A stretch of DNA of 15,669 bases from positions 1 to 15,669 of the forward strand of contig JAJZHJ010000003.1 of assembly GCA_021804525.1 (NCBI GenBank), read 5' to 3'. Positions 14,283-15,669 of this stretch are shown here, one piece after another. The stretch's first letter is position 1. Each line of letters starts with the position of its first letter. The notes below the pieces were generated by a model. It worked only from the letters and a program-made list of their open reading frames with translations. It did no database searches and had not been told where the DNA came from. Position numbers and translations under genes: made by a program. Source of the DNA: Bacteroidota bacterium (GTDB lineage Bacteria; Bacteroidota; Bacteroidia; Bacteroidales; Paludibacteraceae).

Positions 14283-15669
14283 TTAGATTCCCAGAGATTT
14301 TTTCACTGCCTCGACTTTCTGTTCGGCAGCTGAGTTTACCGTTTCAAATTCTTCGCGTGATTTCAATGGATGCTTCACCTCGATGTAGAATTTGATTTTA
14401 GGTTCTGTGCCCGATGGCCTGACAGAAATTTTTGTTTCATCTTCGGTAAAGAATTGCAGCACATTAGCTGGTTCGGGCATATTCAGAATGGTCTCTTGAC
14501 CTATTGTCATATCTTTCATGCGGAGTGTCTCAAAGTCTTTAATCAGTATGATGTTCGATCCGGCAATTTCTTTCGGTGGGTTTTGACGGAAGTTGGACAT
14601 CATCTGTTGAATCTCTTCGGCTCCAGTTTTTCCTTTACGCACAATCGATATGCCTTTTTCTTTGCTAAATCCATATTCGAGGTATATATCCTGAATCAGT
14701 TGGTACAGAGTTTTACCGTTGTCTTTTGCCCAAGCGGCTATTTCGGCCATAAGCGAGCAGGAAGAAACGGCGTCTTTGTCGCGTACAAAGTCTTCCGGGA
14801 GGTAGCCATAACTTTCTTCACCACCACCGATGTATTGTTGTTTTCCTTCCAATTCACGTATCACGGCTGCAATCCATTTGAATCCGGTGTAGCAGTCATA
14901 GCAGGCAATGTTGTTTTTGTCGGCCATTTTTTTAATAACTTCCGTGGTCACAATGGTTTTGACAACGTACGCGTTATTCGTGATTTTGTTTAACTCGTTC
15001 CATCGTCGCATTAAGTAATAGGTGAAGAGCATACAGGTTTGGTTCCCATTGACCAAAATCCATTGATTATCGTTGTTCTTCACAGCAATACCAAGTCTGT
15101 CGGCATCGGGATCGGAAGCCATCACTAATTCTGCGTCTGTTTCAATGGCCTTTTGGATTGCCATACTTAACGCTGCAGGTTCTTCAGGGTTGGGTGAAAC
15201 GACAGTTGGAAAATCGCCGCTTATAACATCTTGCTCCGGCACATGAATGATGTTGGTAAATCCGAAGTTCTTGAGTGACCGGGGTATGAGCGTTCCTCCC
15301 GTTCCATGAATTGGAGTATAAACAATTTTCATGTCTTTGTGGCGTTCAATGGCTTCGGGTGACAATGACAACGTCTTAATTTGTGCCAAATATTCAGCGT
15401 CAATGCTTTCGCCAATGCTTTCAATTAAAGCATTATTACCTTGAAAATGGATATCTTCGACGCGTTTGATGCTTTCAACTTCTTTAATCACATTCACATC
15501 GTGAGGTGCGATCATTTGTGCTCCATCGTCCCAATAAGCCTTATATCCGTTGTACTCTTTAGGGTTGTGCGAAGCGGTAATGATAATGCCGCTCTGACAA
15601 CCCAAATGCCTTATTGCAAAAGAGATTTCAGGTGTTGGACGTAATGTTTCGAAAAGATATACCTTAATG
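14283..15669 (-). CDS. Phosphoglucomutase/phosphomannomutase, C-terminal part (5' end outside window)
   Basis: An alpha-D-phosphohexomutase that interconverts hexose 1- and 6-phosphates through a phosphoserine. The frame stays open to the window edge and reads 'FETLRPTPEISFAIRHLGCQ' just ahead of the active-site loop 'GIIITASHNPKEYNGYK', whose Ser carries the phosphate. Then come the metal loop 'SDPDADRLG' , the sugar-recognition 'GGEESYGYL', and the C-terminal phosphate-binding 'VRPSGTEPKIKFYIEV'. All four domains' landmarks visible here are intact. About 460 residues are in the window; family members of this long form are about 580 residues, so roughly 120 are missing. An apparent start at 15605 is an internal Leu codon. 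Glucose 1-phosphate made by this enzyme feeds glycogen and nucleotide-sugar synthesis. Whether it prefers glucose or mannose phosphates is inferred, with glucose more likely. Confidence 0.93.
   Translation of the reverse strand, partial: IKVYLFETLRPTPEISFAIRHLGCQSGIIITASHNPKEYNGYKAYWDDGAQMIAPHDVNVIKEVESIKRVEDIHFQGNNALIESIGESIDAEYLAQIKTLSLSPEAIERHKDMKIVYTPIHGTGGTLIPRSLKNFGFTNIIHVPEQDVISGDFPTVVSPNPEEPAALSMAIQKAIETDAELVMASDPDADRLGIAVKNNDNQWILVNGNQTCMLFTYYLMRRWNELNKITNNAYVVKTIVTTEVIKKMADKNNIACYDCYTGFKWIAAVIRELEGKQQYIGGGEESYGYLPEDFVRDKDAVSSCSLMAEIAAWAKDNGKTLYQLIQDIYLEYGFSKEKGISIVRKGKTGAEEIQQMMSNFRQNPPKEIAGSNIILIKDFETLRMKDMTIGQETILNMPEPANVLQFFTEDETKISVRPSGTEPKIKFYIEVKHPLKSREEFETVNSAAEQKVEAVKKSLGI

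Noticed and set aside
14370..14993. 207-codon open frame on the plus strand
   Set aside because: It is antisense to conserved phosphoglucomutase motifs, and its Phe/Cys/His-rich product is typical of a shadow frame.
15603..15605. TTG as the start of the phosphoglucomutase
   Set aside because: The frame remains open upstream and encodes conserved family residues just ahead of the active-site loop, so this is an internal Leu codon and the gene runs off the window.
1..15669. Search for CRISPR arrays, tRNA or rRNA genes, phage or defence genes
   Set aside because: No regularly spaced repeats, no cloverleaf or ribosomal sequence, and every sizeable gene belongs to a familiar metabolic, envelope or transport family.

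Overview
The window looks like chromosomal DNA of a member of the Bacteroidota, most likely order Bacteroidales. The evidence is the moderately AT-rich composition, the near absence of Shine-Dalgarno sequences, promoters of the TTTG / TAnnTTTG type used by the Bacteroidota primary sigma factor, and gene content matching that group: a GH133 debranching enzyme paired with a glycosyltransferase, and a Nudix-like regulator heading a xylB-xylA-xylE operon. I see no mobile element, phage gene, CRISPR array, tRNA or rRNA. Most of the window is housekeeping carbohydrate metabolism, and nothing in it amounts to a clearly new system.

Left edge (1-1060, minus strand): the first codons of a probable family 4 glycosyltransferase, cut by the window edge, lie downstream of a family 2 glycosyltransferase and overlap it in a TAATG stop/start junction. 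This is probably the end of a surface polysaccharide cluster. A 189-bp divergent spacer follows.

1250-4535 (plus): a two-gene glycogen operon, a GH133-type debranching enzyme and a glycogen-synthase-like glycosyltransferase, closed by a strong terminator at 4622-4669. 4696-6228 (plus): a promoter, a 5' leader with a perfect hairpin, and a short group IV PLP decarboxylase of the arginine decarboxylase type. 6235-6897: a SPOR-domain lipoprotein with its own clear promoter, followed by an intrinsic terminator. 6951-8273: a MATE-family exporter that may be translated from a leaderless or nearly leaderless mRNA. A bidirectional terminator at 8314-8367 separates the plus and minus blocks.

8395-13840 (minus): a complete D-xylose catabolic operon, read as Nudix-like regulator, xylulokinase (xylB), xylose isomerase (xylA), xylose/H+ symporter (xylE). 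XylE brings xylose in, XylA converts it to xylulose, XylB makes xylulose 5-phosphate for the pentose phosphate pathway, and the regulator probably senses a pathway metabolite. The upstream 418-bp region (13841-14282) carries a likely promoter and several dyad or repeated motifs that could be operators. The right edge (14283-15669, minus) is the C-terminal part of a phosphoglucomutase/phosphomannomutase with a terminator behind it; its product, glucose 1-phosphate, links to the glycogen genes.

The points most worth a second look are a roughly 70-residue insertion carrying two extra predicted membrane helices in XylE, an Asn in the usual TWMDA motif of the debranching enzyme, the degenerate Nudix box of the regulator with its candidate operators, a Ser at the usual PLP-phosphate Arg position of the decarboxylase, and the hairpin between xylA and xylE.
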